A DNA stretch of 64,000 nucleotides, from assembly GCF_000973625.1 (NCBI RefSeq), contig NZ_CP007501.1, positions 1,798,001-1,862,000 of the forward strand, written 5' to 3'. Shown here piece after piece: positions 56,515-64,000 of this stretch (position 1 is its first letter; the number at the start of each line of letters is the position of its first letter). The DNA is from Polynucleobacter duraquae (lineage in GTDB: Bacteria > Pseudomonadota > Gammaproteobacteria > Burkholderiales > Burkholderiaceae). Under the pieces are notes generated by a model. It saw only the letters and a program-made list of their open reading frames with translations, did not search any database and was not told the origin of the DNA. Both the position numbers and the translations under genes were made by a program.

Positions 56515-56904
56515 TTAATGACTGCCACAAGATTTACCACCAGCAGCACTCATCGGAGCATCACGATCTAGACCAGCAGCGGCTAGTTTATCCAAGTGCT
56601 CTTTCCAAAGCGCCTCTTGGTTCTCGCATAAAAATTGCAGGTAGTCCCAAGAATACAAACCAGAATCATGTCCATCAGAAAAGGAAGGTTTAAGAGCGTA
56701 GTGACCTACTGGCTCAATATTTGCTATCAGCACTTCACGCTTACCTGTTTGTAAAGTCTCCTGCCCAGGACCATGCCCTTGGACTTCAGCCGAAGGAGAT
56801 ACCACTCTTAGAAATTCAAAAGGTAGGCGAAAGGTATTGCCATTCTCATAAGAGAGCTCTAGCACTTTTGACTGCTGATGCACTACAACATTAGTTGGAA
56901 TCAT
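56515..56904 (-). CDS. DUF971 (gamma-butyrobetaine hydroxylase N-domain-like) protein
   Basis: 129 residues. YENGNTFRLPFEFLRVVSPSAEVQGHG and SDGHDSGLYSWDYLQFLCENQ match DUF971. Members are linked to Fe-S or iron handling by association; the role is unproven. C-terminal CGSH tail may bind metal. It overlaps the preceding oxidoreductase by one base (TAATG). Confidence 0.88.
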   Translation of the reverse strand: MIPTNVVVHQQSKVLELSYENGNTFRLPFEFLRVVSPSAEVQGHGPGQETLQTGKREVLIANIEPVGHYALKPSFSDGHDSGLYSWDYLQFLCENQEALWKEHLDKLAAAGLDRDAPMSAAGGKSCGSH

Positions 56905-59900
56905 TAAACCAATACCCTCTCAATACCACCTTGATTTGCCTTAGCAACGTAATCTTGCATCCAATCAGGACCTAATAATTTTTGTGCCATTTCAACCACG
57001 ATGTAGTCGGCAGTAGTATCACTATCCGCATCAAAGCGGGTGAGGCCTTGCAGACAAGATGGACAGCTAGTGAGCACTTTGACCTCACCAGTGAAATCAT
57101 CTTTGCGCAATTCGTTAGCAGCCTTCTCCATCTCAATTTGCTTACGGAAACGTACCTGAGTTGAAATATCAGGACGTGTCACCGCAAGAGTGCCAGACTC
57201 ACCACAGCATCGATCATTCTTCTGAATCGCTTTGCCATCTTCCGACTGAATCAGCTCATTCACCGTCTTGAGGGGGTCTTGCAACTTCATTGGTGAGTGA
57301 CATGGATCGTGATACATATACTTCACACCAGTCACATTCGAAAGCTTGACACCCTTTTCCAGCAAGTACTCGTGAATATCAATAATGCGACAGCCGGGGA
57401 AAATCTGTTCGAACTGATAACCTGCCAACTGGTCATAACAAGTACCACACGAAACCACAACGGTCTTGATATCTAAGTAATTTAGAGTATTGGCTACACG
57501 ATGAAAGAGAACGCGATTATCCGTAATCATCTTTTCTGCTTTATCAAAGTCGCCATTGCCACGCTGAGGATAGCCGCAGCAGAGGTAGCCTGGGGGCAAT
57601 ACTGTTTGCACGCCCACATTCCACAACATTGCTTGCGTAGCTAAACCGACCTGTGAGAACAAGCGCTCAGAACCACAACCGGGGAAATAGAACACTGCTT
57701 CAGTATCCGCGGATGTTGTTTTTGGATCCCGAATAATCGGCACGTAATTTGCATCTTCAATATCCAAGAGTGCACGAGCGGTTTTCTTCGGCAGATTGCC
57801 AGGCATCTTCTTATTTACAAAGAAAATAACCTGCTCTTGAATATTCGGCTTGCTTACTGTGGCGGGTGGGTGCGCAGTTTGTTTGCGGGCGAACTTACGG
57901 AACACATCATTGCCCAAACGCTGAAGCTTATAACCCCAACCAATCATGGTCTTGCGAAGCAAGTTAATAGTATCGGGATCGGTAGCATTTAAGAACATCA
58001 TCGATGCCGCTGTTCCCGGATTAAAGCGTTGCTGCCCCATCTTGCGCAACAAGTTACGCATGTTCATTGAGACCTCACCAAAATCAATATTGACAGGGCA
58101 AGGTGTCAAACACTTATGGCATACAGTGCAATGTGCTGCTACGTCATCAAACATTTCCCAATGACGAATTGATACACCACGACGCGTTTGCTCTTCGTAC
58201 AAGAAGGCTTCGATTAACGAAGAGGTTGCCAAAATTTTGTCACGCGGGCTGTACAGTAAATTGGCGCGCGGTACATGCGTAGAGCAGACTGGCTTGCACT
58301 TACCGCAACGCAAGCAATCTTTCACGCTATCAGCAATCGCACCAATATCACTTTGCTGCATGATGATGGATTCATGACCCATCAAACCAAAGCTTGGGGT
58401 GTAGGCAATGCTGAGATCCGCATGCGGCATTAACTTACCCTTGTTAAAGCGACCCTCAGGGTCCACACGCATTTTATAGGCGCGGAAATCTTTCAACTCA
58501 GCTTCAGTCAGGTATTCAAGCTTGGTAATACCAATACCATGCTCACCCGAAATCACACCATCTAATGAGCGAGCCAATTTCATAATCCGATCGACAGCGC
58601 GATGAGCATCTTGCAGCATCTCGTAGTCATCCGAATTTACTGGTATGTTGGTGTGCACATTACCATCGCCAGCGTGCATATGTAGCGCTATAAATACACG
58701 CTTACGTAAAATATTTTTGTGAATAGATTCCAGTTGATTGAGGATAGGCTCAAATGTAAGGCCGCCAAAAATGATTCTGAGTTCAGAGCGCACTTCTGTC
58801 TTCCATGACGCGCGCAAGCTGTAATTCTGGAGATCCGGGAAATAGGCATCCATCTGCGTCAACCAATCTGACCAGCGCCCTCGAACCTTATCAATTAGCT
58901 CAAGAGCTTGCTGCACGCGGTCACCCAAAATTTCAGCGCTAGGGATTTCATAGCCCTCATCGTTCTTGCCAAGTGGCAGAGCACTCTTTCTCAGGAAATC
59001 TTTGAGGCCGTCTAAAACTTGTAATTTATTTTTGAGTGAGAGCTCAATATTGATACGCTCGATACCGTTGGTGTACTCGCCCATGCGTGGCAATGGAATC
59101 ACAACATCTTCATTAATCTTAAAAGCATTGGTGTGACGAGCAATCGCTGCAGTACGCGCACGATCTAACCAAAACTTTTTACGCGACTCAGCGCTAACCG
59201 CCACAAAACCTTCACCCACACGATTGTTGGCCATACGCACAACTTCGCTAGTCGCAGCCGCTACAGCCTCTTCATCGTCACCAGCAATATCACCAATCAA
59301 TACCATCTTAGGCATTGCATTGCGTTTAGATTTAGTGGAATAACCAACTGCTCTCAAATACCGATCATCCAAGTGCTCTAGACCGGCTAAGATTGGTCCG
59401 CCATTCTTACTCAAGCCATCAAGATATGCTTTGATTTCTACAATGCTTGGAATAGCTTCTTGCGCTTGACCGAAAAACTCTAAGCAAACAGTCCGCATGA
59501 ATTTAGGCATGCGATGCAAAATCCAAGTAGCGCTCGTAATTAAGCCGTCACAACCTTCTTTTTGAACGCCAGGTAAGCCTGATAAAAACTTATCAGTCAC
59601 ATCCTTACCTAAGCCCTCTTTACGAAAGCGCTTACCTTCTACTTCTATAGTTTCTGTTTTGAGAACGCGCTTGCCTGGCTCACTAGCACCATCAGACCAA
59701 GTCAGCTGAAACCGAACTTTTTCTGCTACATGAATTTTTCCTAAGTTGTGATCAAGGCGTTCAACATCAAGCCAATTGCCTTCTGGATCGACCATGCGCC
59801 AGCTGGCTAGGTTATCTAATGCAGTACCCCATAAGACCGCTTTCTTACCGCCGGCATTCATGGCAATATTGCCGCCAATGCAACTGGCATCAGCAGAAGT

Positions 59901-60743
59901 AGGATCGACCGCAAATACCAGCCCAGCTCGCTCCGCAGCATCTGCAACTCTGCGAGTAACTACACCAGCACCAGTAAAAATGGTTGAAACTTCATGGTCA
60001 ACACCTGGCAAACGCTTTGATTTGACGCCATCAATCTGCTCAAGCTTTTCAGTATTAATCACTGCCGACATATCGTAGAGAGGAATAGCACCACCGGTAT
60101 ACCCAGTACCACCTCCACGCGGAATGATGGTTAAACCCAATGCAATACACGCTTTCACAAGGCCAGGGATCTCAGACTCGTAATCAGGCTTAAGAACAAC
60201 TAATGGAAACTCAACACGCCAATCAGTCGCATCGGTCACATGCGCTGCACGTGAGACACCATCAAAACAAATATTGTCTGCAGCAGTAATGCGGCCGAGC
60301 TCTTTTTGAGCACGCTTACGTATCTCCGTCACTTCTTTAAATCCCTGCTCAAAACTCTCAACCGCGCGATGTGCAGCTTTCAATAAAATCTGAACTTGCT
60401 CAACCGATTCACCGCTAGATCTTTTCTTGACTTCGCCAAGGCGATGCCATAAAGCATCAATTAATAGCTGACGGCGATTGGGACTATCTAGAAGGTCGTC
60501 TTGTAAGAAGGGGTTGCGTTGAACCACCCAGATATCGCCCAACACCTCGAACAACATACGAGCTGAGCGGCCCGTACGGCGAATCCCACGCAAATCATTC
60601 AGAACACGCCATGACTCCTCGCCCAGCAAGCGGATAACTATTTCACGATCGGAAAAGGAGGTGTAGTTATAAGGGATTTCGCGAAGGCGGGGTGAGCCCG
60701 CTTCGGCATCCAACAACTGGTTCAAAGCTAATGGGGCGTTCAT
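56904..60743 (-). CDS. fused FAD-linked D-2-hydroxyacid dehydrogenase with Fe-S and CCG domains
   Basis: 1279 residues from ATG 60743 ([11 protein letters not shown]); a TTG 32 codons earlier is less likely. Order: DUF3683-like N-terminus, FAD_binding_4 ([14 protein letters not shown]), FAD-oxidase C domain ([26 protein letters not shown]), two 4Fe-4S motifs ([11 protein letters not shown] and [12 protein letters not shown]), then two CCG domains ([14 protein letters not shown]). It fuses what are GlcD- and GlcF/DLD-type subunits elsewhere. The likely substrate is D-lactate, glycolate or D-2-hydroxyglutarate; sequence cannot decide. Confidence 0.9.
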   Translation of the reverse strand: MNAPLALNQLLDAEAGSPRLREIPYNYTSFSDREIVIRLLGEESWRVLNDLRGIRRTGRSARMLFEVLGDIWVVQRNPFLQDDLLDSPNRRQLLIDALWHRLGEVKKRSSGESVEQVQILLKAAHRAVESFEQGFKEVTEIRKRAQKELGRITAADNICFDGVSRAAHVTDATDWRVEFPLVVLKPDYESEIPGLVKACIALGLTIIPRGGGTGYTGGAIPLYDMSAVINTEKLEQIDGVKSKRLPGVDHEVSTIFTGAGVVTRRVADAAERAGLVFAVDPTSADASCIGGNIAMNAGGKKAVLWGTALDNLASWRMVDPEGNWLDVERLDHNLGKIHVAEKVRFQLTWSDGASEPGKRVLKTETIEVEGKRFRKEGLGKDVTDKFLSGLPGVQKEGCDGLITSATWILHRMPKFMRTVCLEFFGQAQEAIPSIVEIKAYLDGLSKNGGPILAGLEHLDDRYLRAVGYSTKSKRNAMPKMVLIGDIAGDDEEAVAAATSEVVRMANNRVGEGFVAVSAESRKKFWLDRARTAAIARHTNAFKINEDVVIPLPRMGEYTNGIERINIELSLKNKLQVLDGLKDFLRKSALPLGKNDEGYEIPSAEILGDRVQQALELIDKVRGRWSDWLTQMDAYFPDLQNYSLRASWKTEVRSELRIIFGGLTFEPILNQLESIHKNILRKRVFIALHMHAGDGNVHTNIPVNSDDYEMLQDAHRAVDRIMKLARSLDGVISGEHGIGITKLEYLTEAELKDFRAYKMRVDPEGRFNKGKLMPHADLSIAYTPSFGLMGHESIIMQQSDIGAIADSVKDCLRCGKCKPVCSTHVPRANLLYSPRDKILATSSLIEAFLYEEQTRRGVSIRHWEMFDDVAAHCTVCHKCLTPCPVNIDFGEVSMNMRNLLRKMGQQRFNPGTAASMMFLNATDPDTINLLRKTMIGWGYKLQRLGNDVFRKFARKQTAHPPATVSKPNIQEQVIFFVNKKMPGNLPKKTARALLDIEDANYVPIIRDPKTTSADTEAVFYFPGCGSERLFSQVGLATQAMLWNVGVQTVLPPGYLCCGYPQRGNGDFDKAEKMITDNRVLFHRVANTLNYLDIKTVVVSCGTCYDQLAGYQFEQIFPGCRIIDIHEYLLEKGVKLSNVTGVKYMYHDPCHSPMKLQDPLKTVNELIQSEDGKAIQKNDRCCGESGTLAVTRPDISTQVRFRKQIEMEKAANELRKDDFTGEVKVLTSCPSCLQGLTRFDADSDTTADYIVVEMAQKLLGPDWMQDYVAKANQGGIERVLV

Positions 60744-60878
60744 AGCGTCATATTTGGTAAATATGCATTTTAATTGAGGGAGGTTGATATTGGCAGGAAA
60801 CCAATAAAGATGTTGGCTTGGGGCGATAAACCCCTTCAAATTTAAGGGCTTAGAGCCCGTTCATGGTACGCTCATCGC
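60744..60878. promoter_or_regulatory. divergent promoter region of FAD/Fe-S gene and ilvA
   Basis: 135 bases without a gene. Two small stems: GGGG/CCCC around 60819-60834 and GGGCT/AGCCC at 60846-60858. TACGCT at 60867-60872 ends six bases before the ilvA ATG (leaderless pattern). No leader peptide rich in isoleucine or valine codons was seen, so classical ilv attenuation is not supported. Confidence 0.4.
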
Positions 60879-62399
60879 ATGGCAACGAACTATTTAAAAA
60901 AAATTATATCGGCCCGAGTCTATGATGTGGCTAGGGAAACAGAGCTCCAAGTAGCCCCCGAACTCACAAAGCGCTTAGGCAATCAAGTGTTGCTCAAAAG
61001 AGAAGATAACCAACCGGTTTTCTCATTCAAATTACGTGGCGCCTATAACAAAATGGCCCATTTACCCCCAGAAGCCCTAAAAAGGGGGGTAATCGCCGCT
61101 TCAGCGGGCAATCATGCCCAAGGCGTTGCCCTAGCAGCAGCCAAAATGAAGTGCAAAGCAGTCATCGTGATGCCCCTCACCACCCCCAGTCTCAAAATCA
61201 ATGCCGTCAAGGCGCGCGGCGGCTCTTGGGTAGAAGTGATTTTGCATGGTGAATCCTATAGTGATGCCTTTAAATACTCCGAGCTTTTAGAAAAAAAACG
61301 GGGGCTTACCTTTGTTCACCCCTTTGATGACCCCGATGTGATTGCAGGACAAGGCACGATTGCTCTAGAGATCTTTCAGCAATACCAAGAGCCGATTGAT
61401 GCTATTTTTGTGGCCATTGGTGGTGGTGGCTTAATAGCCGGCATTGGGGAATATGTCAAAGCAGTTAGCCCCAAGACCAAAGTAATTGGCGTTCAGTCAG
61501 TTGATTCGGATGCGATGAGAAGGTCACTGGAAGCTAACAAACGCATTGAAATGAAAGATGTAGGTCTCTTCTCAGACGGTACGGCAGTAAAGTTAGTTGG
61601 CAAGGAAACGTTCCGTATTTGCAAACGCGTAGTCGATGACATCATTACTGTCGATACTGATGAGATCTGCGCAGCCATTAATGATGTCTTTACAGATACC
61701 CGCAGCATTCTAGAGCCCGCTGGCGCTTTAGCTATTGCCGGTATGAAAAAGTATGTAGACAAACATCGCCTCAAGAAGAAAACATTGGTAGCGATTGCTT
61801 GTGGTGCGAATATGAATTTCAGTCGCCTGCGCTTTGTCGCAGAACGTGCCGACGTTGGTGAATTCCGCGAAGCTGTTTTTGCTGTGACCATTCCTGAGGA
61901 GCGGGGCTCATTCAGGCGCTTCTGTGAATTACTCGGCAATCGTAATATCACTGAATTTAACTATCGTATTGCTGACCAAAGTGAAGCCCATATTTTTGTG
62001 GGCATCGGAACCCAAAAGGCAAGTGATAGCAGCACAATCGCAAAGCATTTCCATAAAGCCAAGTTTGCAACGATCGATCTGACTCATGATGAGTTAGCCA
62101 AGTCTCACTTACGCCACATGGTGGGTGGTCGCTCAACCCTCGCCCAAGATGAACTACTCTACCGCTTTGAATTTCCAGAGCGACCAGGGGCTCTAATGAA
62201 GTTCCTCACGAGTATGGCGCCAAACTGGAATATCAGTCTTTTCCATTACCGCAATCACGGTGCGGACTATGGCCGTATCTTAGTAGGCATTCAGGTTCCT
62301 AAAAATGAACAGAAGAAGTTCCAAAACTTCTTAGCGTCACTTGGCTATCCACATTGGAATGAAACTGATAACCCGGCTTATCGCCTTTTTCTCAAATAA
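60879..62399 (+). CDS. ilvA: threonine ammonia-lyase, biosynthetic (IlvA)
   Basis: 506 residues. PLP enzyme: the catalytic lysine is in PVFSFKLRGAYNKM; the phosphate loop is AIGGGGLIAGI. Two C-terminal ACT-like regulatory domains (FAVTIPEERGSFRRFCELLG and RFEFPERPGALMKFL) give isoleucine/valine control, as in long biosynthetic forms. First step of isoleucine synthesis. No Shine-Dalgarno precedes the ATG. Confidence 0.97.
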   Translation: MATNYLKKIISARVYDVARETELQVAPELTKRLGNQVLLKREDNQPVFSFKLRGAYNKMAHLPPEALKRGVIAASAGNHAQGVALAAAKMKCKAVIVMPLTTPSLKINAVKARGGSWVEVILHGESYSDAFKYSELLEKKRGLTFVHPFDDPDVIAGQGTIALEIFQQYQEPIDAIFVAIGGGGLIAGIGEYVKAVSPKTKVIGVQSVDSDAMRRSLEANKRIEMKDVGLFSDGTAVKLVGKETFRICKRVVDDIITVDTDEICAAINDVFTDTRSILEPAGALAIAGMKKYVDKHRLKKKTLVAIACGANMNFSRLRFVAERADVGEFREAVFAVTIPEERGSFRRFCELLGNRNITEFNYRIADQSEAHIFVGIGTQKASDSSTIAKHFHKAKFATIDLTHDELAKSHLRHMVGGRSTLAQDELLYRFEFPERPGALMKFLTSMAPNWNISLFHYRNHGADYGRILVGIQVPKNEQKKFQNFLASLGYPHWNETDNPAYRLFLK

Positions 62400-62426
62400 G
62401 AGTTAATCCATAAGATCGAATCCGCA

Positions 62427-63335
62427 ATGTCATACACACTTACCGGAAAACTCGTTGTGGCGATTTCATCGCGCGCACTTTTTGATTTTGAGGAAGAGAA
62501 TCGCATCTTTGAATCCACTGATGACAGCGCCTATATGAAGCTGCAATTAGAGCGCCTGTCTAAGGCCGCTCAAACAGGCGTTGCTTTTCCATTAGTAAAG
62601 AAGTTATTGGCCTTCAATGAAGAAGGTGAGCAACGTGTCGAGGTAGTAATTCTCTCTCGCAATGACCCGGTTAGCGGCTTGCGCGTGTTTCGTTCAGCCG
62701 AACATCATGGCCTTCATTTAGAGCGTGGCGTATTCACGAGAGGGCGCCCACCCTATCACTACTTGCGCTCTTTACATGCTAATTTGTTTCTCTCGGCAAA
62801 TGAAGATGATGTGCGTGCCACAATTGATGCAGGCTTTCCTGCTGCGCGCGTATACCCAGAATCGAGCAAGACTGCAGAGTCCCACCCGAATGAAATCCGC
62901 ATTGCATTTGACGGAGATGCCGTTCTCTTTTCCGATGAAGCCGAACAAGTCTTTCAGAGCGAAGGTTTAGTAGCATTTGTCGATCATGAAAGCAAAAAAG
63001 CTGCGATCCCTCTGCCGCCGGGCCCATTCAAACCTTTGCTAGAAGCACTCCATAGTTTGCAACGCACCACTAGCGAGAAAGGGATGCGCATTCGCACCGC
63101 CTTAGTCACCGCTCGCTCTGCTCCTGCACATGAGCGCGCTATTCGCACGCTGATGGCCTGGGGTGTTGATGTTGATGAAGCCATGTTCCTGGGTGGACTT
63201 TCCAAAAGTGAATTCCTCCGAGAGTTCGAGCCAGACTTTTTCTTTGATGATCAAACAGGTCACTGCCAATCTGCTGCTTCAGTAGCACCGACTGGTCACG
63301 TGGTGTCTGGTGTATCCAATAAACCTAAAAACTAA
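62427..63335 (+). CDS. cytosolic 5'-nucleotidase (PF06189 type)
   Basis: 302 residues. LVVAISSRALFDFEEENRIFE, RVEVVILSRNDPVSGLRVF, RIAFDGDAVLFSDEAEQVFQ and FFFDDQTGHCQSA match the bacterial branch of the cytosolic 5'-nucleotidase I family; the DGDAVLF stretch supplies HAD-type aspartates. It should dephosphorylate nucleoside monophosphates. It follows ilvA by 27 bases and overlaps queF by one base. TAAGAT at 62411-62416 is a -10 candidate. Confidence 0.85.
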   Translation: MSYTLTGKLVVAISSRALFDFEEENRIFESTDDSAYMKLQLERLSKAAQTGVAFPLVKKLLAFNEEGEQRVEVVILSRNDPVSGLRVFRSAEHHGLHLERGVFTRGRPPYHYLRSLHANLFLSANEDDVRATIDAGFPAARVYPESSKTAESHPNEIRIAFDGDAVLFSDEAEQVFQSEGLVAFVDHESKKAAIPLPPGPFKPLLEALHSLQRTTSEKGMRIRTALVTARSAPAHERAIRTLMAWGVDVDEAMFLGGLSKSEFLREFEPDFFFDDQTGHCQSAASVAPTGHVVSGVSNKPKN

Positions 63336-64000
63336 TGTCCACACTTTCGCTTGGTCAAGCAACGCCATATCCCGATCAATATGATCCGAGCTTGCTATTC
63401 CCGATTCCCCGCTCCGAGAATCGCCTCAAGCTCAACATAAAACCAAATCAAGCTCTACCTTTTGTAGGGGTCGATATTTGGAATGCTTTTGAGCTTAGCT
63501 GGCTCAATAAAAAAGGTAAGCCTCAAATTGCTTTAGCAGAATTTCAAGTTCCAGCCGATTCGCCGAACATGATTGAGTCCAAGTCATTCAAGCTGTACCT
63601 CAATAGTTTCAATAGCGCCCGCTTTGAAGATGAAGCAGAAGTTCGCGAACGATTGATCACTGATTTATCAGCATTCGCAGGTAGCAAGATTACTACTCGT
63701 ATTCATTCAACTGAAGCGGTTACCAAAAAAGGAATGCAGGAGATGAGTGGCGTTCTGATGGACCGTCTTGATATCGAGATTGATCCAAGCTTATCTGCAG
63801 ATGCCACCTTGCTTGAGGTGAATGAATCTTTTGGGCCAATCGAGCAATGCCTGGTTTCCCATTTACTCAAATCCAATTGCCCGGTGACTGGTCAACCAGA
63901 TTGGGCTAGCGTGCAAATTCGTTACCAAGGCCGCCCGATTTTGGAAGAAGGCTTACTGCGCTATCTCATCGGCTTTCGGCAATTGGGTGAGTTTCATGAG
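63335..64000 (+). CDS. queF: NADPH-dependent 7-cyano-7-deazaguanine reductase (partial)
   Basis: 222 residues are present; the gene runs off the window. The start MSTLSLGQATPYPDQYDPSL follows the 5'-nucleotidase by overlapping TAATG. The catalytic cysteine is in KSNCPVTGQPDWAS, diagnostic of QueF, and the preceding VNESFGPIEQCL is the paired motif of the long (two-domain) form of about 280 residues. It reduces preQ0 to preQ1 for queuosine in tRNA. Confidence 0.95.
   Translation, partial: MSTLSLGQATPYPDQYDPSLLFPIPRSENRLKLNIKPNQALPFVGVDIWNAFELSWLNKKGKPQIALAEFQVPADSPNMIESKSFKLYLNSFNSARFEDEAEVRERLITDLSAFAGSKITTRIHSTEAVTKKGMQEMSGVLMDRLDIEIDPSLSADATLLEVNESFGPIEQCLVSHLLKSNCPVTGQPDWASVQIRYQGRPILEEGLLRYLIGFRQLGEFHE

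Noticed and set aside
60744..60839. 32-codon N-terminal extension of the FAD/Fe-S fusion from a TTG
   Set aside because: TTG start without a Shine-Dalgarno and a less plausible sequence; ATG 60743 preferred.
60744..60878. Attenuator with leader peptide before ilvA
   Set aside because: The two small stems are not followed by T-runs and no short frame rich in Ile/Val/Leu codons is seen.
1..64000. Mobile elements, CRISPR arrays, tRNA or rRNA genes
   Set aside because: No transposase or integrase frames, no regularly spaced repeats and no cloverleaf-like stretches were found in the intergenic gaps I read.

Overview
The window is a stretch of bacterial chromosome from a betaproteobacterium, most likely a Polynucleobacter-type Burkholderiales. 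This rests on the moderate, fairly AT-rich composition, short intergenic gaps, and gene orders typical of that group: lptD-surA-pdxA-rsmA, dusB-fis-purH-ruvC-ruvA-ruvB, ubiE/ubiJ/ubiB with a Tim44-domain gene, glyQ-glyS-gmhB-plsC, and a very large FAD/Fe-S fusion next to ilvA. I see no phage, insertion sequence, CRISPR array, tRNA or rRNA. Species assignment from sequence alone is inference.

Layout. 1-10 kb is the accessory part. It holds the end of a gamma-glutamyltransferase, a TRIC/YicG membrane protein, a zeta-class GST and a small catabolic island: class II aldolase-like protein, Rieske oxygenase, stand-alone ferredoxin and ketopantoate-reductase-like protein on the minus strand. A divergent LysR regulator with a DMT exporter follows, then a convergent SAF-domain dehydrogenase, a gamma-carbonic anhydrase and an ammonium transporter. 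10-15 kb carries a Rap1a/Tai-like secreted protein, a glycine-zipper lipoprotein, htpG, a rhodanese and a Na+/H+ antiporter. 15-24 kb is a plus-strand housekeeping run: miaB, ybeY, corC, lnt, glyQ, glyS, gmhB, plsC. 23.7-29.5 kb is the outer-membrane biogenesis operon lptD-surA-pdxA-rsmA on the minus strand. 29.5-33.8 kb holds amgK-murU (peptidoglycan recycling), pepP and a ubiH-type hydroxylase. 33.9-39.1 kb holds dusB-fis-purH-ruvCAB. 39-44 kb holds tyrS, anmK, erpA, argC and rplM-rpsI. 44-45.3 kb contains a candidate small RNA or attenuator, osmC and the RNase P RNA. 45.3-56.9 kb is a minus-strand run: pyrC, glycerate kinase, an Atm1-like ABC exporter, nudB, aspS, DUF502, ubiB, ubiJ, Tim44-like, ubiE, DUF971. 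57-64 kb has the FAD/Fe-S fusion, ilvA, a 5'-nucleotidase and the start of queF.

How the genes work together. Three peptidoglycan-recycling enzymes (AmgK, MurU, AnmK) fit the route that converts recovered MurNAc to UDP-MurNAc. UbiE, UbiJ, UbiB and a UbiH-type hydroxylase serve ubiquinone synthesis. LptD, SurA, GmhB, Lnt and PlsC build the envelope. RuvABC repair recombination intermediates.

Most interesting signals. (1) At least eight genes have a TAnnnT hexamer exactly six bases before the ATG and mostly lack a Shine-Dalgarno, suggesting widespread leaderless mRNAs. (2) A roughly 100-nt minus-strand transcript candidate with its own promoter, CUCC-rich single strand and strong terminator lies upstream of rplM. 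(3) A perfect NtrC-like dyad lies between the ammonium transporter and a Rap1a-like gene. (4) A long hairpin separates the Rieske oxygenase from its ferredoxin. (5) ybeZ/phoH is absent between miaB and ybeY.
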